Shown: positions 41,983 through 49,890 of the stretch, in pieces
How the letters are laid out: every line of letters starts with the position of its first letter
Position numbering within the stretch: the stretch's first letter is position 1
Source of the DNA: Bacillota bacterium
GTDB taxonomy: Bacteria; Bacillota; Clostridia; Peptostreptococcales; Acidaminobacteraceae
DNA length: 49,890 bases
Direction of reading: 5' to 3'
Assembly: GCA_024636005.1 (NCBI GenBank)
Contig: JAGXHV010000114.1
Location: 1-49,890, forward strand
Notes under the pieces: model-generated
Seen by the model: the letters and a program-made list of their open reading frames with translations, nothing else
What the model was told of the DNA's origin: nothing
The model's database searches: none
Made by a program: the position numbers and the translations under genes

Positions 41983-43113
41983 ATGAGCAAAAAAAAATTA
42001 CATGTTAGTTTAGATGAGACCATATACGAGACTTTACATGAAACAGCAAACACTAGCAACACATCCATGAATGCAATTGTAAAGGAGTCGATTATCAGTT
42101 ATCTTCATCAACTACAACATAAGCAGAAATTGGGAGACAGGTTGTTTACATTTATCGATCTTTTTGCAGGAGTAGGTGGTATGAGGTTGGGGTTTGAGAG
42201 CGTTGGTGGTGAATGCATTTTTTCAAGCGAATGGGACAAATACTCTCAAGAGACATACTTAGCAAATTTTGGTGAACGGCCAGCAGGTGATATTACTAAG
42301 ATTGATGAATATGAAATTCCTAATCACGACGTTCTGGTTGCAGGTTTTCCATGTCAACCATTTTCACTAGCAGGTGTTTCCAAAAAAAATAGTCTCGGAC
42401 GAGAGCACGGTTTTAAAGATAAAACTCAGGGAACTTTATTCTTTGACATAGCGAGAATTTTAGAGGTGAAGCGGCCTAAAGCGTTTTTATTGGAAAATGT
42501 TAAAAACTTAAGATCTCATGACAAAGGAAAAACATATAAGATTATTATTGATACACTGAAGGAATTGAATTATCACATATTTGAACAAGTAATCGATGGT
42601 AGTGGCTATGTACCTCAACATAGAGAGCGAATTTTTATAGTAGGTTTTGATGCAAATATTTATGAACAAGCACCTAAATTTATATTTCCGACTTCCAATG
42701 TCAAATATAGGGTAAGTGATATCTTAGAAAAAGATGTTGAGGATAAATATACATTATCGGACAACCTTTGGTCTTATCTTCAATCACATGCAGAAAAACA
42801 CAAAAAGCTTGGAAATGGTTTTGGTTTTGGAATTGCTGATTTGAATGGCTCAACCAGAACTTTAAGTGCTAGATATCACAAAGATGGATCTGAAATACTT
42901 ATACCTCAAGATCAAAAAAACCCAAGAAGATTAACACCTAGGGAATGCGCTCGGTTGCAAGGATATCCAGAGGAATATAGAATTGTTGTTTCAAATACAC
43001 AAGCATATAAGCAGTTCGGAAATTCAGTTGTAGTCCCTTTGATTTCTGCTATTGCCAATGAAATGGTGAAAGTGATCGAAACAGATGAAAGGATAGTACA
43101 AAATGTCGTATGA
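41983..43113 (+). CDS. Cytosine-5 DNA methyltransferase with N-terminal RHH domain (EcoRII/Dcm-like)
   Basis: The 376-residue protein has a ribbon-helix-helix-like domain in residues 5-44 (KLHVSLDETIYETLHETAN, then SMNAIVKESIISYLHQ). The methyltransferase starts at residue 56: motif I FIDLFAGVGGMRLGFE, motif IV GFPCQPFSLAG with catalytic Cys124, motif VI LLENVKNL, motif VIII PQHRERIFIVGF, and motif X GNSVVVPLI. The REHGFKDKTQGTLFFDI and TLSARYHKDGSEILI segments are typical of the Dcm/EcoRII group, so the target is likely of CCWGG or CCNGG type. I chose the ATG at 41983 after GGAGG. The endonuclease gene overlaps by 11 bases. The RHH domain and the palindrome over the promoter suggest self-repression. 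Confidence 0.9.
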   Translation: MSKKKLHVSLDETIYETLHETANTSNTSMNAIVKESIISYLHQLQHKQKLGDRLFTFIDLFAGVGGMRLGFESVGGECIFSSEWDKYSQETYLANFGERPAGDITKIDEYEIPNHDVLVAGFPCQPFSLAGVSKKNSLGREHGFKDKTQGTLFFDIARILEVKRPKAFLLENVKNLRSHDKGKTYKIIIDTLKELNYHIFEQVIDGSGYVPQHRERIFIVGFDANIYEQAPKFIFPTSNVKYRVSDILEKDVEDKYTLSDNLWSYLQSHAEKHKKLGNGFGFGIADLNGSTRTLSARYHKDGSEILIPQDQKNPRRLTPRECARLQGYPEEYRIVVSNTQAYKQFGNSVVVPLISAIANEMVKVIETDERIVQNVV

Positions 43114-44260
43114 TATTCATTTAAGTATATCTGATGCCCAACTTGTATATTGCAAATTTTTGTCTGCAAATGATGTTGGTTTAACTGGAGGACATCAGAG
43201 TGGTCCGTATGTTGCAAAATCAGCAGTATCAATTCTTTTTGAAGAACCTTGTGTCAGAGGAAGAAATAAAACTAAAACAGTGAATATTCATTGGCATGAT
43301 GATAGTATCACTGAAAGTAATTTTAAATATTATGGTTCGGGAACTCGAAATGAATACAGAATTACGACCTTTGGACGAGGATTTCCATACTTTAAACCAT
43401 CAAATATTGGTTCTTTGTTTATTTTATGTAAGATAGATACTGAAACATTTAGAGGATACGTGATTGAAGATGAACTTGAAATTGATTCTTTTTTGGATTA
43501 TTACGGTTTATCACCTGCAGAAACCAATGCTTTACTTGATGTCAATGATTCAGCACATGAAGATGCACAACTCAAAAGATTTGTTGATCAGATAAGTGGT
43601 GATTTTCCCTCTACTTCTGAAATTGCTTTGCAAGCTAGAAGTGTTCTTACTGGAATTCTGTTGAGAAAGCACATGAATGCGATATCACAACCAGACCAAA
43701 CATTGGTTAATTGGTTGAAGTATGAGTACTTGTTGTTCAAAGAAATTGAAAAAAAATTCAATCAAGATATTCTAGAAGTACCATTTACATCAATTGATGA
43801 TTTTGTGAATAGAGCAAATAGCGTGTTGAATAGAAGAAAGAGCAGAGCTGGAAGATCACTTGAAAATCATCTATCAGAAGTCTTTAGAATAAATTCATTA
43901 AGATTTGTGGAACAAGGAACTACTGAGCAAAATAAGAAACCGGATTTTCTTTTTCCAGACGAGAGAACATATTTGGATTCACTAACTACCTTTGAATATG
44001 ATAAGCTAGCAATGCTCGCAGCAAAGACAACCTGCAAAGATCGTTGGCGACAAATTCTTACAGAGGCAGATAAAATTGAAACAAAGCATCTTTTTACTCT
44101 ACAACAAGGAATTTCGTCCAATCAATTGAATGAGATGAAAACTCAAAAAGTCCAGTTGGTCGTACCGAAACAATATATTTCAACATATCCGTTAGAGCAT
44201 AGAGAATGGATATGGGATCTTAGTAAGTTTGTTCGGTTTATTAAGGAAAAGCAATCGTAA
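43103..44260 (+). CDS. EcoRII-like type II restriction endonuclease
   Basis: The 385-residue protein follows EcoRII throughout. The N-terminal effector-binding domain spans about 1-170, and the C-terminal catalytic domain about 205-385 with GRSLENHLSEVFR (250-262), KKPDFLFP (278-285, metal-binding Asp281) and LAAKTTCKDRWRQIL (305-319, Lys308), then TLQQGISSNQLNEM. EcoRII cuts CCWGG and needs a second copy of the site bound at the N-terminal domain. It overlaps the methyltransferase gene by 11 bases, so the methyltransferase is always translated first. A terminator lies 386 bases downstream. Confidence 0.92.
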   Translation: MSYDIHLSISDAQLVYCKFLSANDVGLTGGHQSGPYVAKSAVSILFEEPCVRGRNKTKTVNIHWHDDSITESNFKYYGSGTRNEYRITTFGRGFPYFKPSNIGSLFILCKIDTETFRGYVIEDELEIDSFLDYYGLSPAETNALLDVNDSAHEDAQLKRFVDQISGDFPSTSEIALQARSVLTGILLRKHMNAISQPDQTLVNWLKYEYLLFKEIEKKFNQDILEVPFTSIDDFVNRANSVLNRRKSRAGRSLENHLSEVFRINSLRFVEQGTTEQNKKPDFLFPDERTYLDSLTTFEYDKLAMLAAKTTCKDRWRQILTEADKIETKHLFTLQQGISSNQLNEMKTQKVQLVVPKQYISTYPLEHREWIWDLSKFVRFIKEKQS

Positions 44261-44547
44261 TATCATTTTCAAATGCAAAGCACTTAGAAAGAGCAAGATT
44301 TATTTAGTCAATAAAATGAGATGTCAATATTAGCAATTAAAAAAGTTTCTACCAACAATTATACCTTATAGATTATGAGTGGTGAATCTTATCAATTAAG
44401 TAATTCCTATTCTAATTGGCTCAAAAATTATTAAGCCGAGTGGTTCATTTTTTGCATTCATTGTGATATAAGAATTCGTGATCAAGTGGTTCAATTTTTC
44501 ATTAACGAGCACAAGGTGGTCAGATTTAATCAAAAATCAATAACATT

Positions 44548-44940
44548 ACTTTGATTCAGAATGTGGTTTTTTTACTTTCGAATTGTAGCCATAGAAGTTG
44601 AGTTCTAGAAACGATTCTGCGAATGAAGAAGATGATTATATTACAAAAATCACCAAGACCTTAATAAGAGCTTGGTGATTTTAATATTCAACTCCAAATT
44701 TTTGCGTTTCTTCTATATCTTTTCTTAGGTAGTTCAGATTATTTTGTTGCTATGTGCGGTGATATCGCTTTGATTCAAACTGTAATTTTAACTTCCGAAT
44801 TGTTTCCTGAGAAGTTAAGTCGAATTTATGGGTTTTCTTGATGCTTTTGGAAAGCACATAATAATTTGTAGCTATATATGTTGGTATCACTACAATTCAG
44901 AACTTGTTATTTTGCACAAATTGTTTCTAGGGAAGGTAAG
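44548..44940. repeat. Three degenerate repeats in the gap between two restriction loci
   Basis: Segments at about 44548-44605, 44744-44820 and 44865-44940 share an order of short matches: a GATTCA-like start, a T-rich middle, GAATTGT or AAATTGT, then AGAAGTTGAG, AGAAGTTAAG or GGAAGGTAAG. The second and third also share TTGTTGCTATGTG / TTTGTAGCTATAT upstream. The remaining sequence from 44261 to 44944 has no gene that I can support and is probably old, decayed DNA. Confidence 0.4.
44646..44681. terminator. Terminator after the EcoRII-like operon
   Basis: AAAATCACCAAG and CTTGGTGATTTT are perfect 12-base inverse arms around a 12-nt loop. The A and T runs allow use from either strand, so it can serve both the EcoRII-like operon and the minus-strand ATPase operon. 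Confidence 0.75.
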
Positions 44941-44944
44941 TGCA

Positions 44945-46993
44945 TTAAGTAGTTGCAATTTCTGATCTTAATCGCCATTCATCACGTTCTAAAAATCCCA
45001 ACTTGGTGTTGATCTTTCTCGATTCTTCGATAAAATCTTTGTACATTATATTCACATTATTTAGGATTCTTGAATATTTCAATATTTCAATATTGTTTTG
45101 GTCAAGAAATCTATCAAGTTCTTCACTATCTAATTTATCAATCTTATCATTCTCTTGCCATATTAGGATACATTTAATATCCAATCCTCGGATAGACCTT
45201 CCTTCCGCATCGCTATAATGACGAGCAGCTGATTCTCTATAATTATCAATTTGCTCATTGATTTGATATTTAGTAGGTGTGTAACTCAATGGATCTGGTC
45301 TTTTTAACTCAATTAAGACTGGATTTGAAGATCGGTTGGGTTGTCTCAACAAGATATCAAATCTTTTATTTCTTATTTTGGGATCCTTCTCATTAAACTC
45401 ATCCTGTAACTTTTTCTCCATAGTTTTATAATCGTGAATATCATCCCAATGTGGATCTATTAACCATAAATGTTCAAATAACAATTGATGAAGTATTTTT
45501 TCTTTAGCGTTCGCCTGAACATGTGCTTCAAGCTTAGTTATAATACTTAATCGGTCATCAATAATCTTTCGATATTTAATAGCTTCTAGATGAGCTAGTT
45601 GTCTAAATTTCAAAATGATATGTTCAATCTGTTGATCTTCTTCTTCCAAAGCTTCGTGAAAATCAAGTAGCGTATCCATAGTGAACGCATCTTCAAAAGC
45701 AAAGATCGCATTTTTTATAATTAATCGTTCTTGAGTTTGATCATGAAATTCAATTTTGGCAATTGATTGAAACATTTTCTGTAAAATTTTTTGAGCAGTA
45801 CTGTTATCTTTATAAGACCTTACCCACTCAGTAACATCCGGATACTTATCTTCAATAATTTTGATATTTGCTAATGGTCGTTCTCTTGCCCAAATATTAA
45901 TTACTTCTTTAAGTTTCTTGTCAATAAAATCAATAAAACAAATCACTTCGGGAATTGAATCGTCCAATCCTTGACGACTACTAGTTATCGGATCATCTAA
46001 AAGATTTATAAAATCGGCGTCAATTCTACCTACTAGGTAAGAACGTGACATTTCATTACCTGAAATCTTCCTCATTAAATCTTCATCTGCTACTTTATGA
46101 TTATGAAGTACTTGAATTGTATTGAGGTTGTCTCCTTCTTCAGTCTTATTATACCCACTTTTAAAATATGTTCCAATCCAACCACTGAAGTTCAGTTCAT
46201 CTCCTTCATCTGTTTTCAATATACCGCTTTCTCTAGTAATTCTACTAAGATCAACAGTTACTTGACCCTTAGTATCAGTAAAGGTCTGCATAATTTGATT
46301 ATATTCATCTTCTGAGTTTGAAAATACCCACAAGAACTGAATTTTCCCAGCAAAATATTTTTCTTCAAAGTCCATAGAATTTGAATCAATAGTTACTTTA
46401 AAGTCATCATTGATATTAAGGAGTGAAAATCTTCTTCCTAATTTTTTGACAAGAGCACTCTTAGTTTGCCCAGCTATTGGTTTTCTCAAATTAAAGATTT
46501 CAATTACTGTTCCGGTTTCAACACTACTGAAGTATTCATTAACTTCTGGAAGAATAGTCACCTCTACATTAAATTCGCCCTCTACTTCTTTCATTTCATC
46601 ATAATTCAACGTAAATTTTCTTGAGATATTGTCAGTATCTGACTTAGTAATTACATTATAGTCGTCTCCTAAAGAAAAAGCAGCTAGTTTACCAATCCCC
46701 TTTTTTCCCATTGGAGACCTTTCGCTCATATCTGTTGGGATTCTTATACCCCTCAAGCTTTTCTCCGCACCAATTGGGCAATATCTTTCTTGTAATTCGG
46801 TGTATGACATCCCAATCCCGCTGTCCCGAATAATAATACGATCTCCTTCGAATGTAATTGATACACTTTTAGCATATGCGTCCCATGAATTTGCTACAAG
46901 CTCTGCTAATGCTGCAGATAAATTATCGTATAGTTTTCTTCCTAAATGAGTTATAGAACGCAGTCTTACATTAAATAGTAATTGTTCACTCAT
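44945..46993 (-). CDS. GHKL (MORC/Hsp90-like) ATPase fused to a PD-(D/E)XK-like nuclease
   Basis: The 682-residue protein begins with a GHKL ATPase: N-box ALAELVANSWDAYA (28-41), G1 RDSGIGMS (56-63) and G2 GKKGIGKLAAFSLGD (96-110). A middle helical part follows, and the C-terminal part (about 535-640) has RFDILLRQP and VLIELKRPDP, then IKCILIWQEND, which gives the D-x(n)-ExK order of a PD-(D/E)XK nuclease. MORC-like ATPases with such domains are known from bacterial restriction systems. It starts at 46993 with GGGAGAAG before it, overlapping the end of the methyltransferase gene by eight bases. It should be the restriction half of that pair. Confidence 0.85.
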   Translation of the reverse strand: MSEQLLFNVRLRSITHLGRKLYDNLSAALAELVANSWDAYAKSVSITFEGDRIIIRDSGIGMSYTELQERYCPIGAEKSLRGIRIPTDMSERSPMGKKGIGKLAAFSLGDDYNVITKSDTDNISRKFTLNYDEMKEVEGEFNVEVTILPEVNEYFSSVETGTVIEIFNLRKPIAGQTKSALVKKLGRRFSLLNINDDFKVTIDSNSMDFEEKYFAGKIQFLWVFSNSEDEYNQIMQTFTDTKGQVTVDLSRITRESGILKTDEGDELNFSGWIGTYFKSGYNKTEEGDNLNTIQVLHNHKVADEDLMRKISGNEMSRSYLVGRIDADFINLLDDPITSSRQGLDDSIPEVICFIDFIDKKLKEVINIWARERPLANIKIIEDKYPDVTEWVRSYKDNSTAQKILQKMFQSIAKIEFHDQTQERLIIKNAIFAFEDAFTMDTLLDFHEALEEEDQQIEHIILKFRQLAHLEAIKYRKIIDDRLSIITKLEAHVQANAKEKILHQLLFEHLWLIDPHWDDIHDYKTMEKKLQDEFNEKDPKIRNKRFDILLRQPNRSSNPVLIELKRPDPLSYTPTKYQINEQIDNYRESAARHYSDAEGRSIRGLDIKCILIWQENDKIDKLDSEELDRFLDQNNIEILKYSRILNNVNIMYKDFIEESRKINTKLGFLERDEWRLRSEIATT

Positions 46994-48035
46994 GAAATTC
47001 TTCTCCCTGCCTAATATGATTAATGATTTGCTCTCCAACTATTTCACCTAGCCTTACTGGAACAGCGTTTCCTATATGTCTTGTTACTGCACCTTTTTTG
47101 AATTCTTGGCCTTCTTCATAGAAAATATAGTCCATTGGAAACGATTGTAGTATTGCTCCTTCTCTAATAGATAACGCTCGATCTTGTTCCGGATGTCCAA
47201 AACGTCCGTTTCCAAAACCATTAAACTGCGTCGTAATAGTAGGCGAAACTTTATCCCACATCATCCTTCCGTAGACGCTACTATACGTTCTACCGGATTC
47301 TTTTAAATGACACTCAGCAACTAACTCTTTGTCCCAATCTCTCCAACTACCACCTGGAACTGATTGCCTAATTCTTCTCATGTTTAAATCTGAAAGCGAT
47401 GAACATTGATGAATAATATCCTCTTGATTTATTTCTCCAGATATAAGTGGTGGAAGATGTCCAATTGCTTCTCTCACTGTCACATAATTTTCAGGTGTAT
47501 GTGTCGCATCAGGCATTCTTATTTCGCCATGTCTTGTTGCAATAAGTACCAATCGAGTTCTATTTTGAGGAATTCCATAATCAGGGCAGTATATCAGATC
47601 ATAGACAACAGAATATCCTAACTCTTTTAGTCCTGTAACAAAACCTGTAAATACTTCCTGTCTTATGAGATTAGGAACATTCTCCATAGAAACATAATCC
47701 GGCATAACTTCTCGAACAAGTCTTGCAAATTCATCTAGCAAGTACCACTTATCAAGTTTCCTTTCCATGCTAACACTGTTTGAATAATTTGAGAAAGGTT
47801 GACAAGGTGCACATCCAACCAAAACTGTATAATCAGCACCTTCGAAGTACTCATTTATCATTTGACTTGTAACAGATCTGATGTCTGTGGGAATAAACTG
47901 AGCATCATTATTCACTTCATATGCAAATCGGCAGGTTTCATCAACATCAATCCCAGCTACTACATTAATTCCTGCTCTTTGTATCCCATGGGTTAAGCCT
48001 CCAACCCCGCAGAATAAGTCAACTGCTACTGGCAT
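46986..48035 (-). CDS. Cytosine-5 DNA methyltransferase
   Basis: The 349-residue protein has motif I VDLFCGVGGLTHGIQRAG (5-22), motif IV GCAPCQPFS with catalytic Cys78, motif VI SMENVPNL, motif VIII IPQNRTRLVLIA, and motif X HIGNAVPVRLGE. The target-recognition region is between about 195 and 290. GGAGG precedes the ATG at 48035; a longer frame to 48059 is less likely. It is cotranslated with the MORC-like ATPase-nuclease downstream and is not closely similar to the EcoRII-like enzyme, so the target site differs. Confidence 0.92.
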   Translation of the reverse strand: MPVAVDLFCGVGGLTHGIQRAGINVVAGIDVDETCRFAYEVNNDAQFIPTDIRSVTSQMINEYFEGADYTVLVGCAPCQPFSNYSNSVSMERKLDKWYLLDEFARLVREVMPDYVSMENVPNLIRQEVFTGFVTGLKELGYSVVYDLIYCPDYGIPQNRTRLVLIATRHGEIRMPDATHTPENYVTVREAIGHLPPLISGEINQEDIIHQCSSLSDLNMRRIRQSVPGGSWRDWDKELVAECHLKESGRTYSSVYGRMMWDKVSPTITTQFNGFGNGRFGHPEQDRALSIREGAILQSFPMDYIFYEEGQEFKKGAVTRHIGNAVPVRLGEIVGEQIINHIRQGEEFHE

Positions 48036-48062
48036 AATTACCTCCATAGATTTTCTCACTCT

Positions 48063-48071
48063 ATTATAGCA
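48063..48071 (-). promoter_or_regulatory. Extended -10 promoter of the methyltransferase-ATPase operon
   Basis: Read on the minus strand, TGCTATAAT is an extended -10 box 28 bases before the methyltransferase start. No clear -35 box is visible. Confidence 0.5.
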
Positions 48072-48488
48072 TATTCAATCGTCATTCTTGATAAGCATAA
48101 TTAAAATGATAGGTTATTTTTTAATGCTCAGCGTACTATGTAGAACGTTAGATGGACAACGAAATAGCTACCATCTCAGTATCGGTGATTACTCAAAAGA
48201 AGAAGCTGAGTTTTTGACTATTGTAAACACTTTCGAAGAGAAATGAAAGAAAAGCATACTTGGTACAGAGAGAAGGTTCCGGCAATAACTCACTTTTCAC
48301 AGTGTCATGACCAGCCTGTTACTCAGATAATCAGCGAAAGTAGAAATTGCATTGAATGCCTTGGGGGTTCATTTATCAAATAAAGCCTAATGGAATACAT
48401 CAAAAAAACGGAGATATCATATGGAAAAGTAAGGATATAGACAAAATTCAGTAGATAATAATCCAGAAATAGTAACCATGCTGAGTGG
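48072..48488. other. Gap with decayed reading frames
   Basis: A 40-residue frame at 48124-48246 (ending LSIGDYSKEEAEFLTIVNTF) has no ribosome binding site. A second open stretch ends near 48390 (THFSQCHDQPVTQIISESRN) with no start. I assign neither; both look like remnants of broken genes at the island edge. Confidence 0.35.
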
Positions 48489-48689
48489 TTGATTGCAGTG
48501 TTGATTTTGTTGATCCCGATTGTGTACTTAGTGATGCCATTTGTATGGAGATTTGAAAGATTTGCCAATCTAGGAAAAGCTAATTTTTTCAAAGCTCAGT
48601 TGGTCTTTATGGTTATTGGAATCATATTTTTGTTCATTTTCGCTGGTGTACTAATGGGATGTTTTATGAATTTTAGGTATAGTGGGTGA
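48489..48689 (+). CDS. Small two-helix membrane protein (uncertain)
   Basis: The frame gives 66 residues with two strongly hydrophobic segments (IAVLILLIPIVYLVMPFV and VFMVIGIIFLFIFAGVLM) joined by a basic loop (RFERFANLGKANFF). The codon usage is reasonable for a membrane protein, but the only start codons are TTG or GTG without a good ribosome binding site. It may be the end of a broken gene. Confidence 0.35.
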   Translation: MIAVLILLIPIVYLVMPFVWRFERFANLGKANFFKAQLVFMVIGIIFLFIFAGVLMGCFMNFRYSG

Positions 48690-48745
48690 GTGTCAAATGA
48701 TAAGAGAAATCACCTCTGCATCATAACGGTATAATACTGAAAATG

Positions 48746-48781
48746 GTCACCATTTAAGAATAACAATTCTTTTGTGGTGAC
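48746..48781. promoter_or_regulatory. Interrupted inverted repeat before the Phd-HARE gene
   Basis: GTCACCA (48746-48752) and TGGTGAC (48775-48781) are perfect inverse arms; inside them AGAAT and ATTCT also pair. The hairpin lies 80 bases before the start codon and could be an operator or a weak terminator. A shorter pair, TAGATAA / TTATCTA, surrounds the likely promoter at 48811-48845. Confidence 0.4.
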
Positions 48782-48860
48782 TTTCCCACACGAACTCATA
48801 TACAAAAGTATAGATAAAAGTACATTTTGGGTGTATGCTTATCTAAGGAGGTGAGTTAAA

Positions 48861-49268
48861 ATGAATATAAAACTTGATAGTTTAATTCCATTTGATGATT
48901 TACAGAGTGATTTACAGCATGTATTCTCTATTGTTGAGAAAAATGGGAAAGTTATACTACTTAAAAATAATAAACCTGCCTATGTGATCTTAAAGCATGA
49001 TTCCTATTTTGATGATGCAAGCTTTCGAATTAGTTCGAACAACTTAAAACTTCATGAAGCAATGAAAATAGTGTTATCTGAGACCGGAAATCATACTCTG
49101 CATGCATCTAAACTAGCAGATGAAATATTTGAACGCAGACTTTATTTAAAGAAAAACGGAGAAAAAGCACATTATACGCAAATTAGAGCAAGATGTGGGC
49201 ATTATCCAGAGTTATTCCAAGCGCTTCCCGGTAATTATATAAAATTGATAGAGGCGAATGAAGAATGA
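48861..49268 (+). CDS. Phd/YefM-like domain fused to a HARE-HTH domain
   Basis: The 135-residue protein has an N-terminal part (1-50) like a Phd/YefM antitoxin: LIPFDDLQSDLQHVFSIVEK and VILLKNNKPAYVILKHDSY. The C-terminal part (about 60-130) fits the HARE-HTH domain (LHEAMKIVLSETG, LHASKLADEIFERRLY, and YTQIRARCGHYPELFQALPG). HARE-HTH domains occur in restriction endonucleases and in eukaryotic chromatin proteins. No toxin gene follows. AAGGAGG precedes the ATG. Its place beside restriction genes suggests a regulator of the island; this is inference. Confidence 0.7.
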   Translation: MNIKLDSLIPFDDLQSDLQHVFSIVEKNGKVILLKNNKPAYVILKHDSYFDDASFRISSNNLKLHEAMKIVLSETGNHTLHASKLADEIFERRLYLKKNGEKAHYTQIRARCGHYPELFQALPGNYIKLIEANEE

Positions 49269-49458
49269 GAATACTGAGTGCCAGCTACCAACACGGCTGT
49301 AATGGCAACAACTCATTACTTCCAAAGCCCTGACAACCCCAATGCATTGACCAACGATCACAGTCAAATTAGCACAGAATGCCTCCGGCATTCCTCCAAC
49401 CATAAATCAATTTCTCACAGAGGTGATCTGACTTATATAATAACGAAAGGACTATGCT

Positions 49459-49890
49459 ATGAAAAAAGTATTGCTAAGTTTGGTTTTTATATTGTGTTTT
49501 TCACTGACAGCATCATTCGCTGCGCCTTCGAATTGGGCAGAAGCTGATGTCAAGCTGGCTCAGGAGCTAAATTTATCAACAGACAAATTGATGACCGACT
49601 ATCAGAAAAATATCACAAGAGAAGAATTCTCAGAGATGATTGTCCTACTGTATGAATCACTTTCAGGCAAAAAGGCTGAGCTGGCTGGAGTTAGTCCGTT
49701 TTCTGATACTCAGAACACAGAGATTTTAAAAGCATACAATTTAGGAATTGTAAGCGGAATGGGTGGTGGATTGTTTGCTCCGAATGATACGATTACAAGA
49801 GAACAAATAGCAGTCATGTATTATCGTACATTGCAGACAATTGATCCGAATTTAGTGTTAGGGATTTATCCTGTTGGATTTGATGATAAA
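49459..49890 (+). CDS. SLH-domain exported protein (3' end outside the window)
   Basis: The frame runs from an ATG at 49459, preceded by AAAGGA, to the window edge without a stop. The first 144 residues include a signal peptide (residues 1-21, LVFILCFSLTASFAA) and S-layer homology motifs: ITREEFSEMIVLLYE near 51-65, FSDTQNTEILKAYNLGIVSG near 80-99, and FAPNDTITREQIAVMYYRTL near 105-124. SLH domains hold proteins to pyruvylated secondary cell wall polymer. The remainder is not visible. Confidence 0.85.
   Translation, partial: MKKVLLSLVFILCFSLTASFAAPSNWAEADVKLAQELNLSTDKLMTDYQKNITREEFSEMIVLLYESLSGKKAELAGVSPFSDTQNTEILKAYNLGIVSGMGGGLFAPNDTITREQIAVMYYRTLQTIDPNLVLGIYPVGFDDK

Noticed and set aside
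1-49890. tRNA, rRNA, riboswitch or integrase genes
   Set aside because: I found no cloverleaf with a T-loop (GGTTCRANNCC), no rRNA stretch, no convincing riboswitch and no recombinase motif in any frame.

Overview
The window looks like chromosomal DNA of an anaerobic, low-to-medium GC Gram-positive bacterium, most likely in the Clostridia (Bacillota). The evidence is strong AGGAGG-type ribosome binding sites, an EFR1-type flavodoxin/ferredoxin protein, an RsgI-like anti-sigma protein, a PocR-type AraC regulator next to a glycerol/dihydroxyacetone pathway, an SLH-domain protein, and DUF4358-MBOAT-DHHW cell-surface acylation genes. The genus cannot be fixed from the sequence alone.

Positions 1-13.0 kb are mostly ordinary chromosome: a small membrane protein, a P-loop protein, an ECF-like sigma factor with its DUF4367 membrane partner, a Cache-HAMP-GGDEF diguanylate cyclase, two multi-pass membrane proteins (EamA and TspO-like), an EFR1 ferredoxin with a trypsin-like protease, and an ABC-2 exporter operon divergent from a NarL/DegS-type two-component system. 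From 13.0 to 20.0 kb the DNA is studded with intergenic stem-loop repeats. It carries a fragment of an Rpn/PD-(D/E)XK transposase-like protein, an orphan AbiEi-like antitoxin, a DUF4358/MBOAT/DHHW operon, and a complete AbiE-type (type IV) toxin-antitoxin operon with two operators flanking its promoter. From 20 to 31.8 kb lie glycerol dehydrogenase, a DhaK-DhaL dihydroxyacetone kinase and a PocR/AraC regulator, then a DUF4932 lipoprotein, a chemoreceptor plus a decayed second copy of its 3' end, a sigma/RsgI-like anti-sigma pair with three PepSY repeats separated by Asp-rich linkers, a broken 4Fe-4S protein gene, and an ABC-F ribosomal-protection-type ATPase.

From about 32.0 to 49.3 kb the sequence becomes clearly more AT-rich and forms a dense defence island. 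In order it holds: an SBD-HNH endonuclease of the phosphorothioate-DNA-dependent (type IV restriction) family; a tightly coupled operon of NurA-like nuclease, HerA-like ATPase, a 48-residue protein, an SMC/Rad50-like ATPase and an unknown protein; decayed MutT-like remnants; an FRG-domain protein paired with a DUF262 protein; an EcoRII-like restriction-modification pair whose methyltransferase carries an N-terminal ribbon-helix-helix domain and sits behind a large palindrome over its own -35 box; a MORC/GHKL-type ATPase fused to a PD-(D/E)XK-like nuclease, encoded with a second cytosine-5 methyltransferase; and a Phd-like/HARE-HTH fusion. The window ends inside an SLH-domain exported protein.

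The best candidate for an undescribed system is the NurA-HerA-48aa-SMC-like-unknown operon (33.1-38.8 kb), which resembles a bacterial, island-borne counterpart of the archaeal HerA-NurA-Rad50 end-processing machinery. The other two points most worth following up are the family of intergenic elements whose stems differ in sequence but stay paired between fixed tags, and the self-regulating layout of the RHH-methyltransferase gene.
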